In this document: positions 29,907-39,060 of the stretch, one piece after another
Numbering within the stretch: the stretch's first letter is position 1
Layout of the letters: each line of letters begins with the position of its first letter
NCBI GenBank assembly: GCA_905214315.1
Contig: CAJMLN010000014.1
Coordinates: 1 to 43,417 of the forward strand
Source: an uncultured bacterium
GTDB lineage: Bacteria > Bacillota > Clostridia > Christensenellales > QALW01
Length of the DNA stretch: 43,417 nucleotides
Reading direction: 5' to 3'
Made by a program: the position numbers and the translations under genes
The notes under the pieces: model-generated
Databases searched by the model: none
The model's input: the letters and a program-made list of their open reading frames with translations, nothing else
What the model was told of the DNA's origin: nothing

Positions 29907-32900
29907 ATGAAAAAACTTATCACTTTGCTGCTTTCTTTGGCTCTGTTTGTATCAGTTTTTGCCGGAGTTTCTATCAGTGTTCTCGCACAGGATGATGGGA
30001 CAGGCTACTTTCACAGCGGCTGTGAGGATATGGTTGTAGGCTCTACAGCCTCCGGGGGCGGCAGCACTTTAGGGCAATTCTTTATTATGACTAACGGTAC
30101 GTTGGAAGTGGTGGATAATGTTTCCGGTAAAGTATTTTCAGGGAATAAAGCCTTAAAATATACTACGGATGCAACCCAGACCTGGGTCGCTCCCGGCCTT
30201 TCGGCAGAAACCACCGCTGAGATTGTTGGCAATCCCCCCGGAAGATATATGATCAGTTATTATGTGTACGCGGAACGGTTCAATAACGATTCAACGGCCG
30301 GGAATACAAAAATTGTAAGCGGGCAGTATCGCGGCGCTGCCAATAATCCCTATAAAGACTATGTGGATAACAGCGGCGGTAGTATTATTACCATTGGTAA
30401 ATGGGTGCATGTTGTCGGGTATTTTGATATTACGGCAGCCAATATTATTTCATCGGCAACATTTACTTTGGATAGGACCAATCAAAGTACGCTCTATCTT
30501 GACGATATTACAATAAAACGTGTGGATAATACTGCGTTTTTCAATAACGGTCAGGTGGATTTCGGAACGTATGATTGGTCTGTTTTTAATGCTTCAAGCG
30601 GAAATATAGCTTCTGTTATTGATTCCAGTGCTGGGCATGGTGCTGTCATTCAATTTAATAAAAGCACAAATCCATATTCTTCGGTACATTATGATATGGG
30701 AAAAGCAATTATTTCCGATGCCGATAACGGTTATTATGGGCATGGAGCGGGACGGTACCGTATTTCTTTTGATGCAAAAATCGAGGCGACGGACAGCAGT
30801 GGAAATGATATATCCAATCTTACCTATGACCCGGAAGTGCTTCTGCAGTCACAGTCTCACAACAACAATGTATCGGTTCCGGGTACAACAGATTATACCT
30901 TGAATACGTATTTTTTTACTCCGCAATCAGAAACAATCAGCTTAAACAGTTCCTGGCAGCGGTATTCCTCTGAATTTATTGTTTCCCAGTCGTTCCTGGA
31001 TATGCTGAAAAGTGTAAAGGATGGAGAAACCACGGCCAACGCACAGGGAACAAGCATTTCCAACGCCGCAGGAATCTATTTGCTCGGTCTGCGGCTCGAT
31101 GGATCGAAAGATGCAGATATGAAGAATCAGAGTTTTGCGTATTATCTGGATAATGTAACCATCGAGTTTTTAGGTAATGATACAGCACTGTACCTGGAAT
31201 CTGCCGGAACAATGAATTTTTACGGAGGTCCCCAATGGGAAGGCCGTGTTCATAATATGAACCATACCGAGACAGTAGAGATAAAACTGTATAATCCTAA
31301 TAGTTATACTGTGTTTTATAATTTTCAGCTGCGCACTCCGGCCGATACATCATGGGATCCGACCACGGTAATGAAAAAAGGTTCGGTTGCACCGTTTGCA
31401 ACGGTAACGGCAGCGATGGAGGTTGCGCCTTATTATTATGTAACAAATGATAAAAAAGCCTATACTGCTTTAGAAGATATTCCTGATGGACAAAGCTATA
31501 CAACTTTGACTTGGGATAAGTATTTTTACTTGATCTATTTGACTCCGGATGCCAATGGAAAACAAGCGCTTCCTGCGGGTGATAGTATGGTAATCTTTGG
31601 TTTGCCGGAGGATTTCAGTGCGCAAGTGACGGCCAGTGAGTTTTCCGGAATTACGCAAAATTCAAAAATCATTCCGGTTTCGGCAAAGGCAAACGGTTCT
31701 CTTTACAGTGAAGATACACAGATATGTGCAGTTACAACCAATTATGATAATTTCCCCGGCGGTGTTAAAAATCTGGGAACGGGGATAAAGGTAAATGCAG
31801 AAGCACAGCTCCAAGACGATACATACCGGTTTGTCGGTTGGTATAGCGGGGATACTCTTTTAAGCAGCAATACGCAGTATTCTTTTTATACCTATGAGAA
31901 TTTTGATATTGAGGCAAAATATGTTTTTAATCGGGTAGGCCTTGATTTTACTGTCAGCACACAGGAAACGTTTATCGGCAATGCTACGAACACACTTTTA
32001 AAGGGTCTCCCTATTCATGAAAACGGAAATGTAGAACTTATCCTTACCAATAATAACGCTTACGGTGTTTATGCAACCCTGGAGGGGCGCGTTCTTTCAG
32101 CAGGGGCATGGCCCAGAGTAAGCAACGGAGTAAATATGGTCTATATTCCTGCCTACGGCACTGAAACACTCACCGTAACCAATGTTCCTCTTTCTTTTAC
32201 CGATAGCGGTACGGAGTTTGATTCGGCAGAATATTTTTACATTATTTATCTCTGCACGGATGCTGGATGTACAACCGGCGTTGCCAAAACTGACAGCAAC
32301 AACCGTTTTACACTGGAATACCTGGAACAAGGATACGCCGAGCAGCTGCTGGCAGAGAATACTATGCCGGGAGTTGCCGCCAACAGAAACATTTCTCAAT
32401 ACTATCAGGGTATTATCAATATCAGTACTGAAGGTACCGGTGGCAGCATTACACCGATTTGTACGCAATACATCAAAAACGGCCAAACCGTTACTCTGGA
32501 AGCAGAGCTTAATACAAACGGCGTTTTTGACGGATGGTTTATAGACGGTGTTTATGCCGGCAATAACCTGAGCTATACTTTTACGGCGACTGCCGATAAA
32601 ACAATCGTTGCAAAATTCAGGGCGAAATATCTTATTACGGTTAACGCCGGTCAAAGCAATCTGACTTATGCTATAAATGGCGGCGAGGCAATTGTCTATA
32701 CCGAAGCCTTTGAAGCTTTCCAGGGCGATTCAATCGTATTCAGCGCGTCTGCTAACGAAGGATATAGCGTACTCGGGTTCCGTAAAGGAAACAAAGCAGA
32801 GATGCTGCTTTCCGATGTACCGACGAGCGCCGCTGTGATTGTAGGGGATGAGGATATTCTTCTCCAAGTATGCACTGCTTGTGCGGCAGAAGAGCAGGGA

Positions 32901-35900
32901 AAAGCGAATCTATATTTCATAGATGATAACGGTCAGCTGTTGCAGGAAAATTTAAATGTAGCTTCCATAAGTATTGAGGGCTATCCTGCGACCCCGGCAA
33001 AAGAAGGATATTCCTTTGCCGGTTGGTCTCTGACGCCAGAACAGGTAAATGCTCAAATCACTTCAGGAACCGGGATGATTTTTATTACGGCGGGCTATAA
33101 TAAAATTCAAAAGAAGGTAGCGGTCGCGCTTGCAGAGGATATCGTCACCGGCGCAACACTTACAGCACAGGTGTCTTCAGCTGATGGCCGTTATGAAACA
33201 TTAACTCTGCTTACCGCGCAGGCTCCACAGAATAACGGAGATATGGTTTTCGGGTATTGGTATAATGATACTACCGGAGAAATTCTCTCCTATAAAGCGG
33301 AATATACGTTTTACGCGTTGAAAAACGTCGTTTTAAATGTAAAATATCTTTCCAGCAGTGAAGCCGAAACACTTGCGGTTTCACAGCAAATAAAAATGGC
33401 GCAGATATCCCGGAATAAGGATGGCTCACTTACCTTTGTTTCTGAATGGGAATTTACCCAGGATGTAGAAATTGCCGGGCTGGGAATTTTAATAAAGCCC
33501 TCTCAAACGAAGGATATAACGGACAATGAACTGACATTATCCGCTGAAAATGTGATCGCAGCCAATGCTACTCAGCTTTCAAACAGCGGCATTTACACTG
33601 TAACAAAGCGTACCGGCGGTGAATCCTACTGGTTTGCACGGGCGTATGCGTCTTATTTCAAAGATGGAAAAACTGTAACCGTATACAGCAATATGCTGTA
33701 TCTGCTTCCCAATATGCTTCCTACCAATGCCGAAAGTTTTGAAAATACGAACGCATTGGCTCAGACTGAAATCGGCAACCAAAGTCAGGCGAATCTTTCC
33801 CTTGTGGAAGGCGGTATTTATCAAAACAATACCAATGTACTCAAGCTGGAGGTATCAACGGGCTATGCCTCTCCGCTGATTAATCTTCGTGATTATATCA
33901 CTGAACCGGGCACTTATGCTTTTTCCTTTGATTACTGCCTGGAATTTAAAGACGGCGGTTATATTGATGTCGAAGAACTGTTGTTCCGGGCGGTGATTCG
34001 CGGCGGCAGCGGTGACGCTACCAGCTTTATTGTTTCACATCCAGATGGAAACTATTACGGCGTTGTCAAAGAAAACAGAATTCCCAGCAACGAAATGTGG
34101 TGGTATACGTTCTACTGCACGTTTACTGTTACACAGGAAGATATTGACGGAGCGTCCGTTTCCTGGAACATATGTATCGACTGTATCAATACAACCAATA
34201 TTTCGACGATTTATTTTGATAATTTTCAATTATTAAAAAGCTATGACAACACGCAGTACGTTACGGGAGCGGCTTCGGATTTTGAGGGTGTTTCCACGCC
34301 GGCTGAAGCCTCTTGGGGCGCATTCGGCACCTGCAGTGTTGAGATTGCCAACACGGGCTATAACAGCGCGCAATCCATAAAATCTTATGGTTATCCCAAT
34401 AACAATACGTATTCATCACAGTATATTGATATTTATCCGTATATCAGCGCATGCAATCAGCCCGGGTATTATTCCATTAGCTTTATGGCAAAAGTAGAAT
34501 CCAAAACGGGCAGTGACGCGCTGCTTGCCGGTGAAAAAGCCTTTGGTGTTGTTGTACGGGGGAACGAAAATTCCTTTATTCAGTCAAGCGGATATTATTC
34601 TGTGCCTGCTTCTTTTGCTTATCAGAACGACACACAATGGCAGAAAGTTACCTTTGATTTATATGTAAGCCTCAGCGACTTTGCTACCGGAAATATATGG
34701 AAGCTTTGCCTGCATCAGCTTGCCACAAATGCTTCCACTAAAGATATCAAGGTTGCAGCAATCTATATAGATGATTTTACCATTGAATATACAGGCTTGC
34801 ATAGTAGTGATGACGTACAGCGCTTTATTCCCCAAAGAGCGGAAACCTGGGTAGCGGAAGAGATTATTTTAGTAAGCGATACCAATGCCGAAACTTTTAC
34901 AGAGAAAGAGATCGACCTGATTCTTACGCATAGCGATGGAACGACGCTTACAATTCCGGGCTTCTGGGACGGCGAAAATATTTTCCGTATCCGTTACGCT
35001 TTAACTAAGACAGGTTCATGGAACTACCAAATCATTTGTTCCGATCCCTCTGACGATCAGCTTCAGGCTTCGGGAGTTATTCTTTGCAGTGCTTACAGCG
35101 GTGATCTTGATATTTATGAGCATGGTTTTATTAAAACTGTTAACGGAACCAGACACTTTATGTACAATGATGGAACCCCGTTCTTCTATCTTGGCGATAC
35201 GCACTGGGCTCTTGGGCAGGAAGCTAAGGATGTAGAAGCTAATTTTACAGGGTATACAATCGATACCTCCGGTACGTTTGCTTCGGGTATTAAATATACC
35301 GGCAATGCCAGTGACAGCGTAACAATTAATTTTGCACAGAAGCTTGCACAAACCCGTGCACAGCAAGGATTTACTGTTATTCAAAGTGAACCGCTCGGCG
35401 CTGCGTTCAATTTAGAAAATGGCGTAACAGGAGCTGATATCAAAGGCCTTCGGCAATTTGACGATACATTCAAGGCGATTGCAGATGCCGGCTTAGTTCA
35501 TGCCAATGCAGAGTTCTTCTATCCATCGCAGATGGTCGCTTTGATTCAATTTGCCGGTGGTATGGATACTAACAAAATTCTTTGCTACAGCGACGATACG
35601 GGAAAAGTGATTTCGCAGGGCGAATATAATCAAAACCCTGAACAGGAAGAGCATGTAGACGGAACCAATCACATTATTTATGATTACACAGATTCCGTAT
35701 ATACCTATCTGGATAAACTTACCCGTTACTGGGTTGCCCGTTACAGCGCATATCCTGTTATGTGGACTCTTGGACAGGAAGTTGATAATGACTTTTACTT
35801 TAACCGGACACAAAATGGTGGACATGTAATGTGGAATTCCATCAATAATCCCTATCTGCTGGTTGCCGCCTATATTGAAAAATATGATGCCTATCGTCAT

Positions 35901-36920
35901 CCGCTTTCAGCACATCAGGAGAGCATCGGCAGCAGCGGAACGGAATGCCTTGGCAATGGAATCGGCTATTATTTGGCCGGCAGTAATTTTGACCAGAATG
36001 GAAATATTGTCAAGCTTTCGGATAAAGTGCTTACAGCCATTGATACAACGGGGTATACGCTTTATTATGGAGATTCCCAAACAAGGCCTTCTGCATTCCG
36101 AAATGTCAGCAACCATACCTGGTATGCCGCGCAGCTCTCTCCCACGCTGAATGCTTCCGGCGCAGAACAGATGAACAATATTGCAAAGGATTATTGGTAT
36201 AACGGGCAGGGCAAAGTTATTGTGAACTATGAGCCGCGGTACTGCTATCTGTGGACGAAAAACTATGGAATGCGTGCGCGGGGATGGACAGCTTATTTAA
36301 GCGGTATGTTCGGCTTTGCCTACGGCGCGCAGGATACGTGGGACTATCTTGCCACATATAATGAAGATGCGGATTTTAATGATTCTACGGAATATATCAC
36401 CGCGGAAGAGAAACAGGCTGCTACCTACATTGACGGACTGAATTACAAGAGCGCCGATCAGCTGGGGTATGCACGGAATTTCTTTGAAAACATCGTGGGT
36501 GATTGGCAGAATTTGATTCCCCGGTTTAATGATACCTCCTATTTCACAAAGACCAATTCCGGAGTGCTGTATCATATGGCCAGCAACAGTGATAACAGTA
36601 AGGCTGTCATCTATTTCTATACGGTTTCTGTTACCGAGGGTGGATTTAATAACGACAGTCAGTTGGCGGCGGATATTTTACAAATGCACAACGGCGGCTA
36701 TGACATGCCTGCCAGCAGCAACGGTTCTTCGCTGGCAAGCACAGTTACAGGAACGGTAAAACAGCTTACAGCCGGCGCTACCTATCAGTGTACCTGGTTC
36801 AATCCAAGAACAGGACAGACTGGTACCAGCTTTACCAAGCAGGCAGGGCTTTTGGGAAATCTTGTTTTAAATTCCAAACCGGACGGCTGTGATTGGGTAC
36901 TTTACATTCAAAAAATATAA
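29907..36920 (+). CDS. Giant secreted multidomain glycosidase, DUF5060/DUF4038 (GH140 apiosidase-like)
   Basis: A 2337-residue secreted protein. A signal peptide ends near residue 27 (VSISVLA). Four jelly-roll carbohydrate-binding-like modules each end in a Tyr/Phe-x-Asp-Asp/Asn strand: LYLDDITI near 196, YYLDNVTI near 412, IYFDNFQL near 1435, IYIDDFTI near 1618. Between them lie beta-repeat units resembling InlB/Flg_new repeats, marked YRFVGWYS (about 638), FDGWFIDG (about 874) and YSFAGWSL (about 1034). A DUF5060-like sandwich follows at about 1635-1735. The catalytic TIM barrel (about 1740-2270) shows YNDGTPFFYLGDTHWAL, WTLGQEVDND with candidate acid/base Glu1958, and GMFGFAYGAQDTW. The end WFNPRTGQTG to DWVLYIQ resembles the collagen-binding-like cap of GH140-type enzymes. 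Apiose specificity is not proven. No wall anchor is present. Confidence 0.8.
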   Translation: MKKLITLLLSLALFVSVFAGVSISVLAQDDGTGYFHSGCEDMVVGSTASGGGSTLGQFFIMTNGTLEVVDNVSGKVFSGNKALKYTTDATQTWVAPGLSAETTAEIVGNPPGRYMISYYVYAERFNNDSTAGNTKIVSGQYRGAANNPYKDYVDNSGGSIITIGKWVHVVGYFDITAANIISSATFTLDRTNQSTLYLDDITIKRVDNTAFFNNGQVDFGTYDWSVFNASSGNIASVIDSSAGHGAVIQFNKSTNPYSSVHYDMGKAIISDADNGYYGHGAGRYRISFDAKIEATDSSGNDISNLTYDPEVLLQSQSHNNNVSVPGTTDYTLNTYFFTPQSETISLNSSWQRYSSEFIVSQSFLDMLKSVKDGETTANAQGTSISNAAGIYLLGLRLDGSKDADMKNQSFAYYLDNVTIEFLGNDTALYLESAGTMNFYGGPQWEGRVHNMNHTETVEIKLYNPNSYTVFYNFQLRTPADTSWDPTTVMKKGSVAPFATVTAAMEVAPYYYVTNDKKAYTALEDIPDGQSYTTLTWDKYFYLIYLTPDANGKQALPAGDSMVIFGLPEDFSAQVTASEFSGITQNSKIIPVSAKANGSLYSEDTQICAVTTNYDNFPGGVKNLGTGIKVNAEAQLQDDTYRFVGWYSGDTLLSSNTQYSFYTYENFDIEAKYVFNRVGLDFTVSTQETFIGNATNTLLKGLPIHENGNVELILTNNNAYGVYATLEGRVLSAGAWPRVSNGVNMVYIPAYGTETLTVTNVPLSFTDSGTEFDSAEYFYIIYLCTDAGCTTGVAKTDSNNRFTLEYLEQGYAEQLLAENTMPGVAANRNISQYYQGIINISTEGTGGSITPICTQYIKNGQTVTLEAELNTNGVFDGWFIDGVYAGNNLSYTFTATADKTIVAKFRAKYLITVNAGQSNLTYAINGGEAIVYTEAFEAFQGDSIVFSASANEGYSVLGFRKGNKAEMLLSDVPTSAAVIVGDEDILLQVCTACAAEEQGKANLYFIDDNGQLLQENLNVASISIEGYPATPAKEGYSFAGWSLTPEQVNAQITSGTGMIFITAGYNKIQKKVAVALAEDIVTGATLTAQVSSADGRYETLTLLTAQAPQNNGDMVFGYWYNDTTGEILSYKAEYTFYALKNVVLNVKYLSSSEAETLAVSQQIKMAQISRNKDGSLTFVSEWEFTQDVEIAGLGILIKPSQTKDITDNELTLSAENVIAANATQLSNSGIYTVTKRTGGESYWFARAYASYFKDGKTVTVYSNMLYLLPNMLPTNAESFENTNALAQTEIGNQSQANLSLVEGGIYQNNTNVLKLEVSTGYASPLINLRDYITEPGTYAFSFDYCLEFKDGGYIDVEELLFRAVIRGGSGDATSFIVSHPDGNYYGVVKENRIPSNEMWWYTFYCTFTVTQEDIDGASVSWNICIDCINTTNISTIYFDNFQLLKSYDNTQYVTGAASDFEGVSTPAEASWGAFGTCSVEIANTGYNSAQSIKSYGYPNNNTYSSQYIDIYPYISACNQPGYYSISFMAKVESKTGSDALLAGEKAFGVVVRGNENSFIQSSGYYSVPASFAYQNDTQWQKVTFDLYVSLSDFATGNIWKLCLHQLATNASTKDIKVAAIYIDDFTIEYTGLHSSDDVQRFIPQRAETWVAEEIILVSDTNAETFTEKEIDLILTHSDGTTLTIPGFWDGENIFRIRYALTKTGSWNYQIICSDPSDDQLQASGVILCSAYSGDLDIYEHGFIKTVNGTRHFMYNDGTPFFYLGDTHWALGQEAKDVEANFTGYTIDTSGTFASGIKYTGNASDSVTINFAQKLAQTRAQQGFTVIQSEPLGAAFNLENGVTGADIKGLRQFDDTFKAIADAGLVHANAEFFYPSQMVALIQFAGGMDTNKILCYSDDTGKVISQGEYNQNPEQEEHVDGTNHIIYDYTDSVYTYLDKLTRYWVARYSAYPVMWTLGQEVDNDFYFNRTQNGGHVMWNSINNPYLLVAAYIEKYDAYRHPLSAHQESIGSSGTECLGNGIGYYLAGSNFDQNGNIVKLSDKVLTAIDTTGYTLYYGDSQTRPSAFRNVSNHTWYAAQLSPTLNASGAEQMNNIAKDYWYNGQGKVIVNYEPRYCYLWTKNYGMRARGWTAYLSGMFGFAYGAQDTWDYLATYNEDADFNDSTEYITAEEKQAATYIDGLNYKSADQLGYARNFFENIVGDWQNLIPRFNDTSYFTKTNSGVLYHMASNSDNSKAVIYFYTVSVTEGGFNNDSQLAADILQMHNGGYDMPASSNGSSLASTVTGTVKQLTAGATYQCTWFNPRTGQTGTSFTKQAGLLGNLVLNSKPDGCDWVLYIQKI

Positions 36921-36949
36921 AAAAATCCCCGAGAAATCGGGGATTTTTT
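36921..36949. terminator. Bidirectional terminator between glycosidase and oxidoreductase genes
   Basis: AAAAATCCCCGA (36921-36932), GAAA tetraloop, TCGGGGATTTTT (36937-36948) and one more T. It overlaps the stop codon of the converging oxidoreductase gene. Confidence 0.9.
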
Positions 36950-38213
36950 ATACAGCGGCACCGTTTTCTTTTAACCGCTGCCGCAGCAGTTCTGTATCCA
37001 ACTGCGCCGGAGTTATATTTTGTTCTGCAGCTAAGGCCGCCGCGGTGCCGGCAGCTTCCCCTATACAGCAGACGATGGGCATAATGCGTATCGAGGCCTG
37101 AGCTTCGTGCGTGGCGGAAATACACCTTCCGGCTACCCAAAGATTATCAACCTTCTGCGGCAGCAGCGCACGGTAGGGAATACTGTAATATTGCCCCATG
37201 GGGAAATAATAATGGCTGGTACCGCCGCCTGCAGGATTATGAATATCAATATCGTAATTGCCCAAAGCAATGGAATCCTTGAATTTGACGCAATTGACCA
37301 GATCCTCCTGCGTAAGCTTATAGATACCGTCAATCATGCGACTTTCCCTTACGCCGATTTCCGATGCGGTGGAGAGCAGGGTGCTGTTTGCAAAGGCGTC
37401 GCAGTGGGCTTTTAAAAATTCAAATAATTCAAAAACCTGCTCCCGTGCTTCGATCTCCGCCTGGGTAAGATCAAAGGCATCGGTGGGGTTTCGTTTGATA
37501 ATCCGTGTAGAATTAAAATGAAGTATATTTTCAGTGGTATTAGGGAATACCAGGATATCTTCCCTATGATTTTTTATTTTTCCGGCAGCTTTATATTCCT
37601 TGTAAAGAGCATTGAGCTGCTGGAACTGACTGTTGAATTTGGGAATATCTACATTTCCTACCCGGAAACATAAAGTCATCGGCTGGCAAAGATGATCGTC
37701 GCTGCGGCCGAGCGTATAGGGCGCCCCTGCCAGATAGGCAATATCTGCATCGCCTGTCGCATCGATAAAATAGCGGGCTTCCAGCTCCGCGGTGCCGGAT
37801 TTATTGGCAACAGTAATGGAGGAAAGTCGATCGTTTTCTTTTCTTACCGCGGTAATATAAGAGCGAAACAGCAGCGTAACACCTGCTTCCAGCGCCATGC
37901 GGTTTAAAATCAGTTTTAAATATTCTTCATTAAAGCACTGTGTCTCCTGAATTGTTTTATTTTGGTACAGGCCGCCAGTTTCCTCCAGGCGGCGGGTAAT
38001 CTCTGCAAAAATTCCTCTGCAAAGATCGTAACGTTTACCGTCTATCAGCGTCCAGTACGGCATAAAGGGGTTAATCAGACAGTTTCCTACGGTTCCGCCC
38101 AACGCGTTGGATTTATCTACCAGCAATACATCGGCGCCTCCGCGTGCTGCGGCAATAGCTGCTGCCGCTCCAGCAAAACCGCCGCCGGCAACAATCACGT
38201 CATATTTTTTCAC
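36948..38213 (-). CDS. FAD-dependent oxidoreductase (FAD_oxidored, PF12831-like)
   Basis: A flavoprotein of about 421 residues. The FAD-binding fold starts KYDVIVAGGGFAGAAAAIAAAR and continues LLVDKSNALGGTVGNCL. A middle YFIDATGDADIAYLAGAPY motif and a C-terminal LWVAGRCISATHEAQASIRI segment with a GEAAGTAAALA end are typical of this family. Members are often beside glycosidases and may oxidise or reduce sugars or polyols; the substrate is unknown. The frame is open to an ATG at 38276, but that ATG lies in the -35 box of the promoter at 38248-38276, so it is not the start. GTG 38213, with AGGAAG upstream, is preferred. It converges on the giant glycosidase, giving a possible functional pair. 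Confidence 0.8.
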   Translation of the reverse strand: MKKYDVIVAGGGFAGAAAAIAAARGGADVLLVDKSNALGGTVGNCLINPFMPYWTLIDGKRYDLCRGIFAEITRRLEETGGLYQNKTIQETQCFNEEYLKLILNRMALEAGVTLLFRSYITAVRKENDRLSSITVANKSGTAELEARYFIDATGDADIAYLAGAPYTLGRSDDHLCQPMTLCFRVGNVDIPKFNSQFQQLNALYKEYKAAGKIKNHREDILVFPNTTENILHFNSTRIIKRNPTDAFDLTQAEIEAREQVFELFEFLKAHCDAFANSTLLSTASEIGVRESRMIDGIYKLTQEDLVNCVKFKDSIALGNYDIDIHNPAGGGTSHYYFPMGQYYSIPYRALLPQKVDNLWVAGRCISATHEAQASIRIMPIVCCIGEAAGTAAALAAEQNITPAQLDTELLRQRLKENGAAV

Positions 38214-38247
38214 CTTTTTCACTTCCTGTATTTTTATTTCGCCATAT

Positions 38248-38276
38248 AGTATAAGCGAAATAAGAGGATTCTTCAA
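38248..38276 (-). promoter_or_regulatory. Promoter of the FAD oxidoreductase gene; decides its start
   Basis: On the minus strand TTGAAG (38271-38276) and TATACT (38248-38253) are separated by 17 bases. The predicted transcription start near 38241 is downstream of the upstream in-frame ATG, which excludes that ATG. Confidence 0.7.
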
Positions 38277-38311
38277 GCTGATTTTTTGATAACTTATGGA
38301 AAAGCAACAGT

Positions 38312-39004
38312 TCAGCAGAGCATCTGTTTTCCTTCGCTTTTTCGGTAAATACGCAAGGCGCTGTTATCAGAAATGACGGCCAAAAACACATCCTCTTTTT
38401 TTATTTTTTGTTTGGCCAGTTCTTTTTCCAGCCATTTTTCGTTCTTTTTGCAGAATTTCAGGTTTTGGGTAAATATTCTTCCGTCAACGATCACATCAAT
38501 ATCCGGGTATGCCTGAGCAACCTGAAGATTCATGTCCTCCGGTGTTGCGGGACGTGCGCCGCTTACCGGCAGAATGCTTATTTTACCGTTGCGCTCAAAA
38601 ACGGCCAGTTGGATTTCTTCTAAATTGAAAAAACCCTTTTCGCGGCAGGTGCAGAGGAATTCGCTGATATCAAGCTTGGCTTTTTTAAAGCTCTCCTGAT
38701 ATAAAATACCGTTTTCCATTAAAATATAAGTTTTTCCCTCCAAAAAGCTTTGGAGTACAGAAAATTTATTGGAAAGCAGCGGCATGAGGGCGGTAAGAAC
38801 TCCATAAACGGTCATAGCGATAATAGGTTCCCATACATTTTCAATATTGATAGCCAGCTCTGCGGCAATAGAACCGATAGTAATGCTGCTGATATAATCG
38901 AACATTCCCATTTCTGAAATCTGGCGGTTGCCTGTTAATTTGGTAAGAAAAAACAAATAAAGAAAGGAGCCGGCCGCGGTAAAAACAATAAATAAATAAT
39001 TCAT
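38312..39004 (-). CDS. DUF421 domain membrane protein (YetF/YrbG-like)
   Basis: A 230-residue protein of the DUF421/YetF family. Three membrane helices occupy the first 90 residues, beginning MNYLFIVFTAAGSFLYLFFL, with the family mark LTGNRQISEMGMFDYISSITIGSIAAE. A cytoplasmic alpha/beta domain follows, including the usual LSEFLxxxREKGFFNLEEIQLAVFERNG type motif (here DISEFLCTCREKGFF). YetF family members are linked to spore or membrane function in Bacilli but have no settled biochemical role. The frame extends to 39025; the ATG at 39004 is chosen since GGAG lies six bases before it. It is divergent, 56 bases from the solute-binding-like gene. Confidence 0.9.
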   Translation of the reverse strand: MNYLFIVFTAAGSFLYLFFLTKLTGNRQISEMGMFDYISSITIGSIAAELAINIENVWEPIIAMTVYGVLTALMPLLSNKFSVLQSFLEGKTYILMENGILYQESFKKAKLDISEFLCTCREKGFFNLEEIQLAVFERNGKISILPVSGARPATPEDMNLQVAQAYPDIDVIVDGRIFTQNLKFCKKNEKWLEKELAKQKIKKEDVFLAVISDNSALRIYRKSEGKQMLC

Positions 39005-39060
39005 AAAATTCTCCGTTATTTGCATGATGTGTTGCGCATATGTTTTATTGGTGATGTTTT

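Noticed and set aside
30011..36759. Many antisense and shifted frames within the giant glycosidase gene
   Set aside because: All are shadows of a single 7-kb frame with signal peptide and recognisable domains.
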